From NCBI GenBank assembly GCA_023935145.1, contig CM043698.1:14926001-14990000 (forward strand): a DNA stretch of 64,000 bases, given 5' to 3'. The translations under genes and the position numbers were made by a program. How positions within the stretch are numbered: the first letter of the stretch is position 1; each line of letters begins with the position of its first letter. This document shows positions 1 through 12,000 of the stretch, one piece after another. Below the pieces are notes generated by a model that saw only the letters and a program-made list of their open reading frames with translations, was not told the DNA's origin and made no database searches. Origin of the DNA: Bretschneidera sinensis (taxonomy: Eukaryota; Streptophyta; Magnoliopsida; Brassicales; Akaniaceae).

Positions 1-235
1 GACTGATAATTTCTAACAATAGAAATGTTTTTTATTTACTTTTTTTATCGCATGTCAATTGTTTGGATTGGGGAGTTAAAACTAGGTTTGGACCAATGTT
101 TTAATTCATTAATGGGTGCATTTATGAATTTCTTCCACCTGTTTCTTTCTTGTTGAGTCATGCTGCTTGTCTAGGGCTCTGGAATCGGTTCAAGTGTTTG
201 TTTGCTTTGAGACCGGAATTGAACGAAATCATAGG

Positions 236-722
236 TAGGGTTTTAGAAATCTGTTTTTAGTTTTTAAAAATTGAAATGAAAACAGTTTTTAATTTTTTTT
301 TTTTTTTATGTTTGATAAACAGTTGAAAACTCTAAATTAATATTTTTAGACATAATTTTCGAAAAATAATTAGTGTTTTATTTTTTGTTTTATTTTTTTT
401 TCGTGATATATAAAAAATATTAAAATATTAAAAATAAAATAATATTAATTATTTTTAAGTATTTAGTAAATATGAAAAATAAAATTAATATATATTTTAA
501 ATTTAAAATCAAAACTAAAAATAACTAAAAGGTGTATCAAAACAGTTTTAAAAATAAAATTATCTAAATAAAATTTTATTGTTTTCTGTTTTGAAAACAG
601 TTTTCAAGTCACAGTTATTCAAATATGTTTTTTTTTTAAAAAAATTAAAAAATTGTTTTTAGTTTTTATTTTTGAAAATAGTTTTTAAAAATTAAAAATA
701 AAAAACTATTTCTCAAACATGA
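236..722. mobile_element. Fold-back MITE-like element
   Basis: The left part (about 240-330) and the reverse complement of the right part (about 610-722) resemble each other: a GTTTKAGAAA-type start followed by alternating runs of GTTTTTAGTTTTTAAAAAT type. The middle is AT-rich and non-coding. Low complexity inflates the apparent match, so the borders and even the element status are tentative. No target-site duplication was found. Confidence 0.4.
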
Positions 723-1392
723 TGATATGTTTTTTAATTTTAAAAAAAATAACATAAATGACTATCAGATAATTCAAAATTTTCCAAATTTCTTGAGAGG
801 TGCTTGTCAGGAGATGGGCCCTTCGACCTGAACAAAATACGTTCGTAGATGATGCAGCAGCTAATGGACCATGATCGAAATATATAGAAAGGAAATTAAT
901 TTACAATTTCCTATAGTCTGGCCAGCCTCTACTGATGGGGTACACACATGTGGGCAGGGATGTCATGTCTGTGGCAGAATGCGATATTAAGTATGGCTCA
1001 GAAGACTATAGTTCTAAATTTAATTGGCCTCATAAATGTACTTCTCTCAATTTCAAACCAACTTGTCAAGGCAGTTTTGAGGGGTACATTTGTTTAAAAG
1101 AAATTGCCAAAATTAGGGTATTCAAAATTAGAGGGTCCCCTTCCTTGGATTACAATGTGTTGGAAAGCATATGGTAGCTGAAAATTTAATTGACATTATA
1201 TAAGGTCTTGTTTGAGAAGTTTAAATGTAATTTTTGGTGTTTTGAGATGCATGTAAGAGAGTGGATTCAAGAAAGGATGGTGGGTAATTTGAATTGTTAT
1301 TTTCATGATTATTATTGGATATCTTTGTGAGTTTCATGAAACGTTATGAACTGCAGAGTCAGAAGATCTTACCAACTATGATGGTAAAAAAT

Positions 1393-1640
1393 CAATTTAT
1401 TTTTATAAGTAAAAAATTTATTAAAAAAACATTACGAAGTGCAACAAAAAATTAACAGTTAATTACAATGAAAGAAATATATAAAATCTTGAAAATCTTC
1501 ATTATTTATAAAAGAATTTTTTCTAAACAAAAAATTGAGAGTGTTGAACTAATTATCTCTAATAATCTCAATAGATTTTTTCACATCATCAAAAGTTTTT
1601 CCGTTCTTTTCTTTTCACACAATCAAAAACACAAAATGTA
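1393..1640 (-). mobile_element. LINE 3'-end fragment
   Basis: Read on the minus strand this encodes a decayed version of the LINE C-terminal tail: KERKTFDDVKKSIEIIRDN, a stop, then FNTLNFLFRKN and a run ending HCN. The intact LINE at 32.7-35.9 kb has the matching ERNRRTFDEVERP segment. The 3' end carries TTACTTATAAAAATA, the tail type seen in the other LINE pieces of this window. It is a 5'-truncated, non-functional copy. No target-site duplication was recognised. Confidence 0.55.
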
Positions 1641-2522
1641 AATCAAATTCGAAACTTTCTTACTTCCTTGAGAGTCTTCACTTAAAGCTTGGATCTCATT
1701 CAATATGAAACTCATAAACATCTCAGAGATTTTCATAATTTTATAATTCATCTCTCGTAAACTTTAGTTAAAAATCATTTCACTAAAAAATAAAAAACAG
1801 ACTCAGTAAAAAAAATTGTTGTTAAACTTGTTATAGCCTTCAGCAAAGCACTCTTTGATTATGCTTGTTCATGGCCGAGGGTTTATTCTCTCGTCGTTTT
1901 TTCTCTTCCGAAGTGATGACAATCAATCGAAACATTGCTATCACGTAAAAAGAGATACAGCCAAAGAGCTACGCAAGGTCATAGTGTTCTTTCACTTTGT
2001 TTAATGTTTTATTTATATTAAAATATTTTTCTTCTAGGTAGTGTTTTATTTTTTCTTTTTGCCTTTTTGAGAGGTCTGGCCATACTTGGAGGGTGGGTGA
2101 TTTATTCAAAACTGAACACAGGATAAGAACTCCTTCCTATAAATAGAAGGAAGTCTAAACATCTTTAAAAGAACAATTTATTAAGTTATTTATATTTTAA
2201 AAAAAATTATTTTTACTTTTATTTTTTAAAGTATTAAATAATTTATAACTTTATTATAAAATATTTTAAAATTATATTATAAATCATAAATGATTTTACT
2301 GATTGTACTAAAAAGATTTTAAATTGTAGTATGGAGCGATTAGCCAAAAAAAATGGTATTGTGGACTCAGTGATAACGCCATCCGACACTGCCTTGTGCA
2401 TTTGTTCAGCCCATTCTTGACCTATCATGTTATGGATGTGTGGATTAAAAATAAAATAAAACTGAATACTAGAAAATACAGTAAACGATTTTTTTATTAA
2501 AAAAATTGTTATTATCTATGAT

Positions 2523-2772
2523 GTTTTACAAATGTTTCAATTAATATAGGAGATTTCAATTTGAGTTAATTGACTTTTGATATTCTTAAATATGTTCCAA
2601 TTAAACATTCTGTCAACTTTCGTTCAGTTTTGTTATACGCTTGTTATTAGACGGAAATGTAACAGATTTGGATCAAAGTTATCAAAAAGCTTAATTGAAA
2701 CATATTTGAGGACATAAAGAGTTAATTGACTCAACTTAAAACTCAAGAGGTTAATTGAGATATTTGTGAAAC
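2523..2772. mobile_element. Long-TIR fold-back MITE
   Basis: The first ~95 bases (from GTTTTACAAATGTTTCAATT) pair imperfectly with the reverse complement of the last ~95 bases (from GTTTCACAAATATCTCAATT). Shared blocks include GAGT(T/C)AATT(G/A)AC and AAATATGTT(C/T)CAATTAA. The interior is short and non-coding. The architecture is two long inverted arms with almost no core, as in fold-back MITEs. The family is not identified, and no clear target-site duplication is visible. Confidence 0.6.
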
Positions 2773-3177
2773 GGGGAAAAAAAAAAAATTCCTTTTAAAA
2801 ATCAGTGTAATAAATTTGATTTGATCAGTTTGATGGGTGTTATAACTGAGGGCACATGAGAAGCATGTGAAAATAAGCAGACCAAGTCATAAGCCTGATA
2901 AAATTTGGCATGTCTTTAACCTCATCTATTTAATGATACATGTGATATGAACAGAGACTGTAATTTCCCCCACCAATAAATTACCAAGGACTGATGAGAT
3001 AAGAGACTGGTCCAACAACAAAATTTATCTTTATTTTCTTTTTCTAATTATCTTCTCTTCTCTTTTTGTGTGAGTAGTGAAACAAGGAATCTGCTACTAA
3101 GCTATGCTCTCAAGCTTCTTCTGTGTCATTCTTCAGTTGTTACATGAAAATCTTTTCAATTTTTCTTTTCTTTTTGA

Positions 3178-3491
3178 GAAAATTACAAAATCATTTTTAT
3201 AATTTAGTGTAAACTCTAATTATGCTCGTTTATATTATTAAAAGTACAATAATACATTCCTAAACCTTAATTATAGTTAGTCCAAATTGATCAAAAAAAT
3301 CTTATAATGATCGCTTATCAATAATTAAATGTTAATGAGCTAAAATATATTCTCTTCACGTGACTTTTATGAGAATTTTTGATCGATTTAAACTAATCAT
3401 GATTAGAGTTTAAAAGTATATTAATATATTTTTAATATAAAAAACGTAATTATAGTTTAAATCAAATTGTTGGAATATTTTTGTAATTTTA
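3178..3491. mobile_element. Long-TIR fold-back MITE
   Basis: Left arm AAAATTACAAAATCATTT... matches the reverse complement of the right end, AAAATTACAAAAATATTC..., over roughly 130 bases. Shared blocks include the AAACT(C/A)TAATTA motif and the AATTGATCAAAAA / AATCGATCAAAAA motif. The core is short and there is no coding capacity. It lies about 1.3 kb from the end of the homeodomain gene. Superfamily unknown. Confidence 0.6.
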
Positions 3492-4822
3492 TTTATTTTT
3501 TTGCAATAAAAAAAAAACTCAGAGAAATAATGGGATATGATTCAAATAACTTGTAGGAGCATAAAATATCCTGACAATCCTGTTTGTAACAAAGAAAAGA
3601 CAAAGAGCAATGTGCCAAAAAGATAAAATTAAAAAAAAAAAAAAAGACTTGTTTTCCTTGGGAAATGGAAAAGGAGGGTTAGCATGAATATTATTTGCTT
3701 GAGTATGCATTGATATAATGGCATCACTTAAATATGTTTAAAATAAAAATATTTCAAATTATATTAAATAAAACATGATTTTGAATTTAATTTAACGATT
3801 ATGTCTTTTGAATTTTTTTTAATTTTGATCTGAATTGTTTCCGTATTAATAAAGGAAACAAAAGTTTTGTGCATGTCATCAAATAACCAAATTAAAAAGA
3901 CATTTGATATTAACAAAGGTAAATAAAAACCCAAAAAACTGGTGTACTGGTACTATAAAGAGGACACTATCCCTACTAAAGTAATGCCTTAAATAACAAT
4001 ATATTTGGCTCAAAATGGTTACAAATACCCTACGACCCAAAGTACACTCTCCCTAACAGAAGTATCCAATGTTTTTGGAGAAGACATTAATGCCGATGAA
4101 TTTTATTTTTTTTTAGTTTGTATTCCGGAAGCATTTTCTTGTTTCCTAAAATCAACTATTAATTCCAAATTTTCTCTCTTGAAAATAATTAAAAAAATTC
4201 TTTCATAACGTTTTATAATTAAATATGATCGAAATATTAATAAACGTGACATTTTATTTTAAAACAATACACGATATTTTAAACCAGAATATAAGATGCA
4301 TCAACTTGTACAATCTTATAACTCGAACCTCGTGGCCTAATACTTACCTCTAAAAAGAGATCCGGGTTGGATCCTCTCCTTGCCGATACACTAAACATAA
4401 ACTTTTACAATCTTACATGCAGTGTGGTACTTGATCGTCAGCTGCAACCTTTGGATATTTTGTACAAAATATAACCAGAGAGATGAGGAAATGATTGAAG
4501 ATTAATTAAGAAGCTCTTCCATAGATTAAAATATTAATTAATACATAATTAGAGTACCTCAAACTCAACATTGCTATTCCACTTGAACAGTAGATGGATT
4601 TGCAATAACGTCATGAAAATTAAGCTCAATGAAAACTCTACCAAACACAATTACATTACACAGCCAAATTATTTGAACTACTAGTACTATTAACTAAGAG
4701 AACTCAAGAAACAGAACCAAAGAGAAAGAGAAACTATAATAATAATAATACTTAATTTTGTCTAATAAGAAGCTAGTAGGGTTAATTAAAACACAAACTA
4801 ATTAATTAAGACTGAATGATAC

Positions 4823-5719
4823 TCAATTTTGGTGTTGAGCAATGGTGGTGGTGGTGGTGGTGGTGGCGGCAGTAGTAGTAGTAGTAGAGGGATTTATAAT
4901 ATTCTTCTTGGCTAGATTGTGCTTATTGTTGTGCATCCAGACCTTGAGGACTCTCCTCTTGACTCCAATCTCTTGGCAAAACTGTTGAACCACACCATCT
5001 TCTTGCTTCTGGATTTTCCACCCAACTTTCTCTGCAAAGTCTAGCATTTTCTCCTTCTGTTCCTGACTGAACTTTGTCCTGAACCTTTTCTTCACAAGCT
5101 GGTGAGGATGTCTAGCCATTACACCACCACCACCATCTTGATCCTGTTCATCAGACTCTGAAGGGAGGGACCCACCACCAATGTTGTAAGGCATGATCAT
5201 CTGGTGGGGTCTTGAAGATATAAGAGTACCTGTAGAGTACCCTAAAGTCTCAGGGGCCAAAATGTTCTTGTGATGGCCTAATATGACTTTCCTCCCAACC
5301 CTGTTGAGAAGTGGGTTGTGGTAGTAATTATCACATGCGAGAGGCTCACCTTCAATTTCTTTTCTGTGGAAGTTTCTATGGCAGTTGCAGGCTGAGCAGT
5401 TGAGTGCTTCAATGCTACCTTCTTCTCCACTTGGCATGAACTCACCACAACCGTCAGTAGCACTTCCTCCCATGGCTGCTGCATGATTCTTCAGGCACTC
5501 TCTGTATCTCACCAGCTGCTGCTGCTGCTTCTTGTAAGGCATTACATGGTGATGATCATGATGATGATCAAGGTTTGAGGGCCCATTGTTGGAAGGTATG
5601 ATGTGGTTGTGGGGTACTGCAGCAACTGGAGTGTCATGATGGATCATGTGCCCATGCCCCCCACCATATGTACTGTTTATTGGAATGGGGATTTCCCCTT
5701 CTTGACTCGAAAGTTCCAT
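4823..5719 (-). CDS. ZHD: Zinc-finger homeodomain (ZF-HD) transcription factor
   Basis: Intact single-exon gene of 298 residues, the usual intronless form and size for plant ZF-HD proteins. Residues 1-68 are Gly/His/Gln-rich. The ZF-HD dimerisation zinc finger spans about 71-122: RECLKNHAAAMGG, DGCGEFMP and CSACNCHRNFHRKE give the Cys/His ligands. The homeodomain spans about 209-267, from KKRFRTKF through EKVGWKIQ to KRRVLKVWMHNNK, with the family's W-M-HNNK recognition helix. An acidic linker (SESDEQDQD) precedes it, and the tail is a Thr/Ala homopolymer encoded by a (GGT/GCC)-like repeat on the plus strand. The N-terminal block SSQEGEIPIPINSTYGGGHGHM resembles the Arabidopsis ZHD3/ZHD4 subgroup; which member it matches is not decided. 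Family role: nuclear DNA-binding proteins that homo- or heterodimerise through the finger, regulated by MIF mini-proteins, acting in floral and vascular development. There is no other gene within about 18 kb on the upstream side. Confidence 0.95.
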   Translation of the reverse strand: MELSSQEGEIPIPINSTYGGGHGHMIHHDTPVAAVPHNHIIPSNNGPSNLDHHHDHHHVMPYKKQQQQLVRYRECLKNHAAAMGGSATDGCGEFMPSGEEGSIEALNCSACNCHRNFHRKEIEGEPLACDNYYHNPLLNRVGRKVILGHHKNILAPETLGYSTGTLISSRPHQMIMPYNIGGGSLPSESDEQDQDGGGGVMARHPHQLVKKRFRTKFSQEQKEKMLDFAEKVGWKIQKQEDGVVQQFCQEIGVKRRVLKVWMHNNKHNLAKKNIINPSTTTTTAATTTTTTTIAQHQN

Positions 5720-7010
5720 TTCTCTCTCTATTATTTTATTTTGTGGTTTTGTTTGTTTGTTTGTTTGGAGACCAAAAGAGAAGGAACAAGACAGGAGAGA
5801 ATTAGGAGACCCTAAAAATTAATGATTAAATTAAAAGTGGTTGCTTTCCTTAAATCCTAGGAGTTTTCTTGACAATTGTCCACTCTTTTAGAAGCAACAC
5901 AGTAGCAAAAACTAATACTTGAATTCTCTTGACATAATATTTGAGAAACCCTTTTTCAACGTCCCCAAAAAAGAAAAGAATGACCCACTTCACATAAAAG
6001 CTTAATTTGCTTCTGGGTAATTACTAGCAGAGGAGCAGTTGCTTTGAGGGAGAGAATGCTTTGAACTGTAATGTTGGACTATGAGTGAGAGGGATCACAA
6101 GGCCAATCTTTTTGATCTAAAGGACAAAGCAACAAAAGGGTCATCAACAACCACCTAGACTTTGAATGTCCATCTCATTTTCCTTTAAGGTACAGTCAAC
6201 TAAGGAGGAAAAAGAAAGAGGCAAATTCAGTAACACTGTGGGTAGAGAGAGCTGGCAATGAGAAGAGACCAATATAAGCAAATAAACCACTTTCTCTATC
6301 CACACATTCTTGAAAGTGAGAGAAGAGAGAAGAGACGTCAACACAAAACTGACTGACTCCCAAGCTGGGAAAGAAAATGATGGATAGATAAGAAGTAGCC
6401 AGCAAACCTTCTTAATTCTTTTTTCTCCACTAAAAATAGAAATGTGGAGGGGGAAAGGGAAGGAAAATGGCATGAAGACAACTAAAGCAAGAACAAGAAA
6501 TTGCCCACATCTACTTTGAAAATGTCGAGCTTAAACACGTTCCATAACTTAAAACAAGGTTTGTAAGAGAAGAGAGAGGTTATGACTAAGAAGATTGGAC
6601 AGAATGGAAGATTTGAAGCTAAAAGAAAAAAGAAATAAACACTAAGAAGAAGAGGAGAAGAGGGAGAAGAGAGAAAAGAGAGAGTTTTGCAGGTGGGTTT
6701 TGCTAGTGAAGCACTAAACAAGAGCTTATAGTTGTAGTGACAGCCAAAAAGAAGAGAGAGAGAGAGAAAGAAAAGAAGATTTTTTACATACAAAGAGGAA
6801 TACAGTGTGGTTTAGAGAGGAGAAAGAGGGAGATCAAAGGGAAAAAATGTGGGGTGATTGCTTTGCTTGCAATATCAGGCATCAAGTTTACGCCACATAG
6901 AGGGCAGTGTGTCAGAGAGTGGAGAGGACAAAGGAGAGAGAGAGAGACAGCTAGCAAGAAATGGAGTTTTGAAAAGAAATGTTGTTCAAAAAGAAATTAG
7001 CAAAAATCTC
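5720..7010 (-). promoter_or_regulatory. Upstream region and likely 5' leader of the ZF-HD gene
   Basis: This stretch lies directly upstream of the homeodomain start codon. From about 6560 to 6960 the gene-sense strand is very rich in CT and TTC, for example CTCTCTCTCTCTTC near 6750, a composition typical of plant core promoters and 5' leaders. Several open frames on the minus strand (6144-6473, 6482-6793) are pyrimidine-rich Leu/Ser/Phe strings with no domain and look like composition artefacts, although some could act as upstream ORFs if transcribed. The transcription start is not resolved. Confidence 0.35.
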
Positions 7011-7355
7011 ATCCTCTGAGTTGGTTATACTCTCAAAGTTGAAATCTACAAAAATCTTTGGGTGTATCTTTGCCCATAATTAGATGACTAACGTACCCTT
7101 ATCCTTCTCTTGATATAGGGTGCTCTTTCTTTCTCTTGAGTGGTTCTTTTTGTCTTTTGACTGTGATCAGCTTGGACTTTATTTCACTAACTCAATGGCT
7201 TCAAGAATTTAATGAACTGTACTGTAAATTCAATTACTTTAATTACACCACTAAAATCTACCCTCTTTAACCTTTGATATGAAGCTGCTAACAAGTTGTC
7301 ATGCTACTCATGTGAATGATTTATTATCAAGAGGTTAAAAAGTATGAAGATTTAA

Positions 7356-7389
7356 GTCAAGATGGAGGCTTTGTCAAGATGGAGGCTTT
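7356..7389. repeat. Perfect 17-bp tandem duplication
   Basis: The unit GTCAAGATGGAGGCTTT occurs twice with no spacer (7356-7372 and 7373-7389), and the next three bases repeat its start. The copies are identical, so the duplication is recent or constrained. It is non-coding intergenic DNA. Confidence 0.9.
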
Positions 7390-8900
7390 GTCTGCAAAGC
7401 TGAAAACTTGCAATTTCAATTAGTAATTTATTAGTGGATTTCTCATAAGTTATTAATTGACTTTCTTGTTTGTGTGAAATTCTTATGTGATCGACTCATT
7501 TTGATTAAAATAATAAATCATTTTAGCAATAGGGAAGCATATTTTGGTAACCTATAATGTGAATGAATATAAATATTGAAAAAATGAGAGAGCATATATA
7601 TATAAATTAGTAATTCTGAGACATGGACAGAGGGGCAGCTATCACAATTAGCTCTTTGGCTGAGAATAGAAATCTTGGTTAGTGGGTTCTTCCTTGATAT
7701 CACAGATTTGCTGATGAGGGAAATGCTAATCATGTTTTGGCAGAAGGCAACCTTTAATATTTTTGTGAAATTAATAAACATATATAACTCCTCTCACAGA
7801 GAAATACTTGGATGGTTATTTTTTAGACTTAGAAACTTCATTGATGGTTTTTAAATTTTTTTATAGATAATGTTATTTGAGATCTCATTTTTATACTGAC
7901 GTTATTAATAAAACTTTTCAAAATTATCAATAAAATTTTCAACAAATCTAAAACTAATGATTTAGATCCAACCAACAAAGACTTTTTCCATACATTCACT
8001 TGTGGGTGTTGTATCATCAAAAGGATTACTCAATATGACAATGATGTTCCCTTTGAATAACAAGGACAATTCCATTTCATTCAAATTCATCATATGAATG
8101 GTGAGAGAGAGAATATGTGAGAATCGTTCAACTTTCAAATCTAACAGTGATGTAATATATAGTAGAAATAAATTGAGTAAATATATATGCTTAATTCTTT
8201 ATTAAGGGATAATTAATCTCCATTACACCCAATTAAAATAAAAAAGAGACGGCAGTAATTAACTAATGTATCCTAACAAGAAATGGGTTAAAGTTGTTAA
8301 TTTTGGAAGTGTGACAAGAAATAAATTCATATAAAATTTCAGTAAAATATTCAATATTTATATCAAAGTTTACTTTGATGCAAAAAGATAGCAAAAGAAA
8401 AAAAGAAAAAAGAAACTCCATACGGTACTTAGACACCAAGAAACTCTTGTGGGTTAATGGTTTGGTTGCAAAGTTTTTCTTTCCTGCAGATTTTTCATGG
8501 AGGCAGACAATATTTAGGCCTCACCCTTTATTAAATTATTGTCCAAATCACTTTATTCCTTATTATCCTTGCCTTTATTCCACACTCCAGACCACATTTA
8601 GAGACTTTATCCATCTTTAGTTTTTTGTTTTTATCTCTGTTGTCTCTTCTTCTGGTAATTCTTCAAAACTACTAGGAGTACTTTACCTTTCTTGCTTTAA
8701 TCTCTCCTCTTTTTAAGTTTCACAAAATTATCAATATTTGTTTTTTTTTTAATTCATATGATATATATATATATATTACTAAAACTTATACTTTAAGAAA
8801 CATATGTAAATCGGCAAATTAATCTATCTATTTAAAAAAAAAATCATTCAAATTTGCTATCATGAATGAATTTTTAAGGATGATTAGTTCAATGCAGCCT

Positions 8901-9205
8901 ATGAGATATCATTTGTGTTTATTTTTGTTAGTAGAAAAAGCAGTTTTCTCAAAAGGAAATCCAAGAAAATTGCATAACGATCAATCTTACCCCTTTTAGT
9001 TAGTGTAATCATAGTTTGTGTATATTTCTTGTGGATTGAGACAGAGAGAGATGAGATATCAATTGTGTTTATTTTTGTTAGTAGAAAAAGCAGTTTTCTC
9101 AAAAGGAAATTAAAAAAAAAAGTGCATAAAAATAAATCTTACCCCTTTTGGTTAGTGTAATCATAGTTTGTGTATATTTCTTGTGGAGAGAGAGAGAGAG
9201 AGAGA
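8901..9205. repeat. Two-copy tandem duplication, period 150 bp
   Basis: The block starting ATGAGATATCA at 8901 recurs at 9051. Both copies contain the GTTAGTAGAAAAAGCAG segment, the TTACCCCTTTT(A/G)GTTAGTG segment and the TTTGTGTATATTTCTTGTGG segment, and each ends in a (GA)n-rich tract that is expanded in copy 2. The open frame crossing them on the minus strand simply reflects the repeat. Probably unequal crossing-over or replication slippage. Confidence 0.85.
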
Positions 9206-9699
9206 AGGTGAAGGTTGATTATAGTAGTACTGAGGTGAAGGGTCCACAAGAATAAATGGTGTTTGATGACACAACCTTGATCACAATTTTCAAGATGTTG
9301 TGAGCCCAAATTATCTTTCTTTTAGGTAAGAACCCCAACACATATATCCTTCCATCCATCTCAATCAATGCCAGCCCAAATGCTCTCTCTGTACTAGCTT
9401 TAGAGTTCTAAAGATAAGAAGTTCCATTGTCTTCTTCCCACCACTACTACAAATTTATCCAAATTATCTACATTATAACGATTGGGTATCCATAAATAAC
9501 TCCACAATTGCTAATCTTACAATTAATGTAGTAGCTTTGGAGCTTAGGAGACAATCCTTGCTTCATGATTTCCTTCTCAATCCTCGTAATGCCTTTTCAG
9601 TGTTAAGATTTGTTTCTCTTTCCAGAGATGTGTTTTAAACTTGGTGCAATATGCAAACCAGCTCAATTACACTGTGCTTTGAGGTAGATTCCTTTAGGT

Positions 9700-10070
9700 T
9701 ATTTTCAACAAACACCGTTATATTTTACCTTACGTTTTAATGTTTTCATCGCATTTTAAAAGTAATTTATTTATTTTTTATATTTTAGATATGTGTTTAA
9801 TAAATATTTTTAATAATAATTTCAATAAAATTAATTATGACACATACAAAAATCTTGATTATTAAACATGACAAGATTTTTTGTTAAAATTTTTGTGTGG
9901 CTTCGTATCGATTTTGTTCAAAATTTTTATGTACACTCATATTAATTTCGTTAAAATTATTGTTAAAAGAATATATCAGATACATGCTTAAAATATTACA
10001 GATTTGATATTTTTAAAATATAAAAAATTTTAAAATAAAAAGTAAAACATAAAGGTATTTGATATAATAA
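9700..10070. mobile_element. Fold-back MITE-like element
   Basis: The left arm, from about 9705, and the reverse complement of the right end share an ordered series of blocks: a TATATTTTAC-like start, TTTTAAAA, (A/C)ATGT(G/A)T, TTTTAA(T/C)AATAATTT and (C/G)AAATTAAT. The arms cover most of the element. There is no coding capacity. Borders are approximate and the family is not identified. Confidence 0.5.
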
Positions 10071-11097
10071 TTTTTTTTACTGTCAATAAAGTGAATCAGA
10101 GAATAGGACAATCATTGAAGAGTCCTTAACATTACGTTATTACTGTATTCAAATTGAGATTACAAGTCCAATAAAAAGCTAGTTATCATTGTCAATTAGT
10201 TGATTAATTTAATATTCTTAGACTTTTCACATAAGAATAGACTTTCAAGTCTTGTCCATTGGATTCCCTGTAGTGTCTAATCTGTATGCTCATCTGCTTA
10301 GATCATTTAAAGTGATTGTTCCAAACCAGTAACAACACGCACATGCTCCACTGGGTTTACTTTAGCAACATTTGTTTAAACTGCTCTCCATTTCCTTGTC
10401 CTGTTGCTTTCACCCTATTAACTAATTGATTTTTATTTTGTTAATATTAAATTCTTAAAACATTAAAAAATCAAATATTTTTTTTATAGATTTCACAAGA
10501 TTTAAATATTAATTTTATTTTAAAATTATAAATTAAAATAAAGTGCAAAGCTGTTTCTACCAGGAGCCAAATCCAATAGTCAAATCTTCATCATGAGCAT
10601 AAGAACACATAACTTGGCAACCTATTTGCACTTAAACAACAACAAAACATAAAGCCCCTTAACAAACTTTAATTTAAATGGAATTCTTTATTTTTGGGTA
10701 TTGAAAAAATATAATTACAAGACTTGAACCTTAGACCTACCGTAATCATGCGTGAATTTAGTTTTAAATTTATGTCGGATTTTCATCTCAACAAATAAAG
10801 AGAAAGGAGTTTTTAGGTCTCATTTGATGCAGATTTTTCCGTCAAAATGAGATTATTAGTCACCTCAACACCGACCTAGTGTTGAAGTGAAAATTTAACA
10901 TGATTTTAATATCAAATTTAATAGAATGATCGGATTGAAAAACCAAACAAAGTTATAAAATTTGATTAGAATAATTGAAAGTTATGCAACCAAAATAAAA
11001 CACGATTAGTTATATAAGCAAAATAAGTGTTTAGCCTTTTCTTTAAGTATACCTTTCTAGTTTTTAGCTGTATCAAAAGTAAGCAATTTATTGCTAG

Positions 11098-12000
11098 CAT
11101 TGTAGACCGAGATACAAACCTAAGAGGGGGTGAATTGGGTTTTAAAAACTTTTTGTAATTTACACACAAGTTTTTAACAATTTACTCAAGCAAAGTACAC
11201 AATAAATAAGATGCTTGAAATTAAAAGAGTAAGGGAAGAGAATATGCAAACTCCGTTTATAGTGGTTTGGTAATGTCGAAATCTCTTCAATCATACGTCT
11301 ATTCTCTTCAAGAGATCTCTTTGAAGCAATCCACTAGTTATAGTCGAGTAACTTCACGGGTATTGCACAAACCTTACAAGCACTCTCTTCCACAAGGAAG
11401 TTACAATGAAGTAATTAATCCTAAACACTCTAAGAGTTATACCAATTTTTTCTTTTTACAATGAATAACATTGAATGTAAAGGAAAATAAGAGAGATAAC
11501 AATAAATGTTTTACAAGATAAAAGTTATCTCTATATCAAGAACAAAGCTTAAAGAATAATTCACAATTATTTTTCAAAGCTTTTGAGAGTATCAATGAGC
11601 TATATATCAAATTAAGTATTCTTTCTTGTTATTTAAATGATCATTGATGGTTTTTTTTTTGTTTTATTTTTTATTTTTTATAGTATTGGCCTTATATGGC
11701 CGTTAGACACAAATTTGATAGGTTTGGAGCATTAAATGCTTAAATTCCGCATCTCAAACGGTCATATTTTCAAAGTACCAATTGATTGGGTCATTGTACC
11801 AGTCGACTGGGTCATATGAAAAAATCCAATTTTTGGGTATTAATCGACTGGTTCCTAGTACCAGTCGACTCGGTCCTTTACCCAGTCGACTCGGTCAAAG
11901 GTCAGAAGCTACTGTCCCTTTTACCATTAGACTGGTTCAAAGACCTAGTCGTCCAGGTTGACCCAAAATACAATTTTCATATTTAAAAACAGTTTTTGAC
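11098..12000. repeat. Unclassified interspersed repeat with GTCGAC palindromes
   Basis: Near the left end is CCTAAGAGGGGGTGAATTGG (11119-11138), a phrase I associate with dispersed plant repeats. At 11775-11960 the motif (C)CAGTCGACT(G/C)G and its decayed variants (CAATTGATTGG, AATCGACTGG, GTCGACTCGG) recur about six times within 190 bp. Each contains the palindrome GTCGAC or a derivative. There is no protein domain. I cannot place it in a transposon class. Confidence 0.45.

Larger units (their letters stand above)
1..4822. other. Gene-free AT-rich flank with MITEs and a LINE tail
   Basis: I see no convincing coding gene here. Open frames (for example an 80-codon frame at 935-1177) have no recognisable domain and sit in low-complexity AT-rich DNA. 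The stretch contains three inverted-repeat elements (236-722, 2523-2772, 3178-3491) and a LINE 3' fragment (1393-1640), listed separately. The right end, from about 4560 to 4822, is presumably the 3' UTR and downstream region of the homeodomain gene read on the minus strand. Confidence 0.6.

Noticed and set aside
935..1177. 80-codon open frame on the plus strand
   Set aside because: No recognisable domain, no promoter or splice context, and it lies between a MITE and a LINE fragment. Probably chance.
4320..4390. tRNA or SINE-like stretch (GAGGTTCGAGTTA on the minus strand)
   Set aside because: It has a B-box-like motif but no cloverleaf arms and no matching A box.
6144..6793. Hydrophobic-looking minus-strand open frames upstream of the homeodomain gene
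   Set aside because: Their Leu/Ser/Phe content follows from the CT-rich leader DNA; no signal-peptide-plus-mature pattern or homology is visible.
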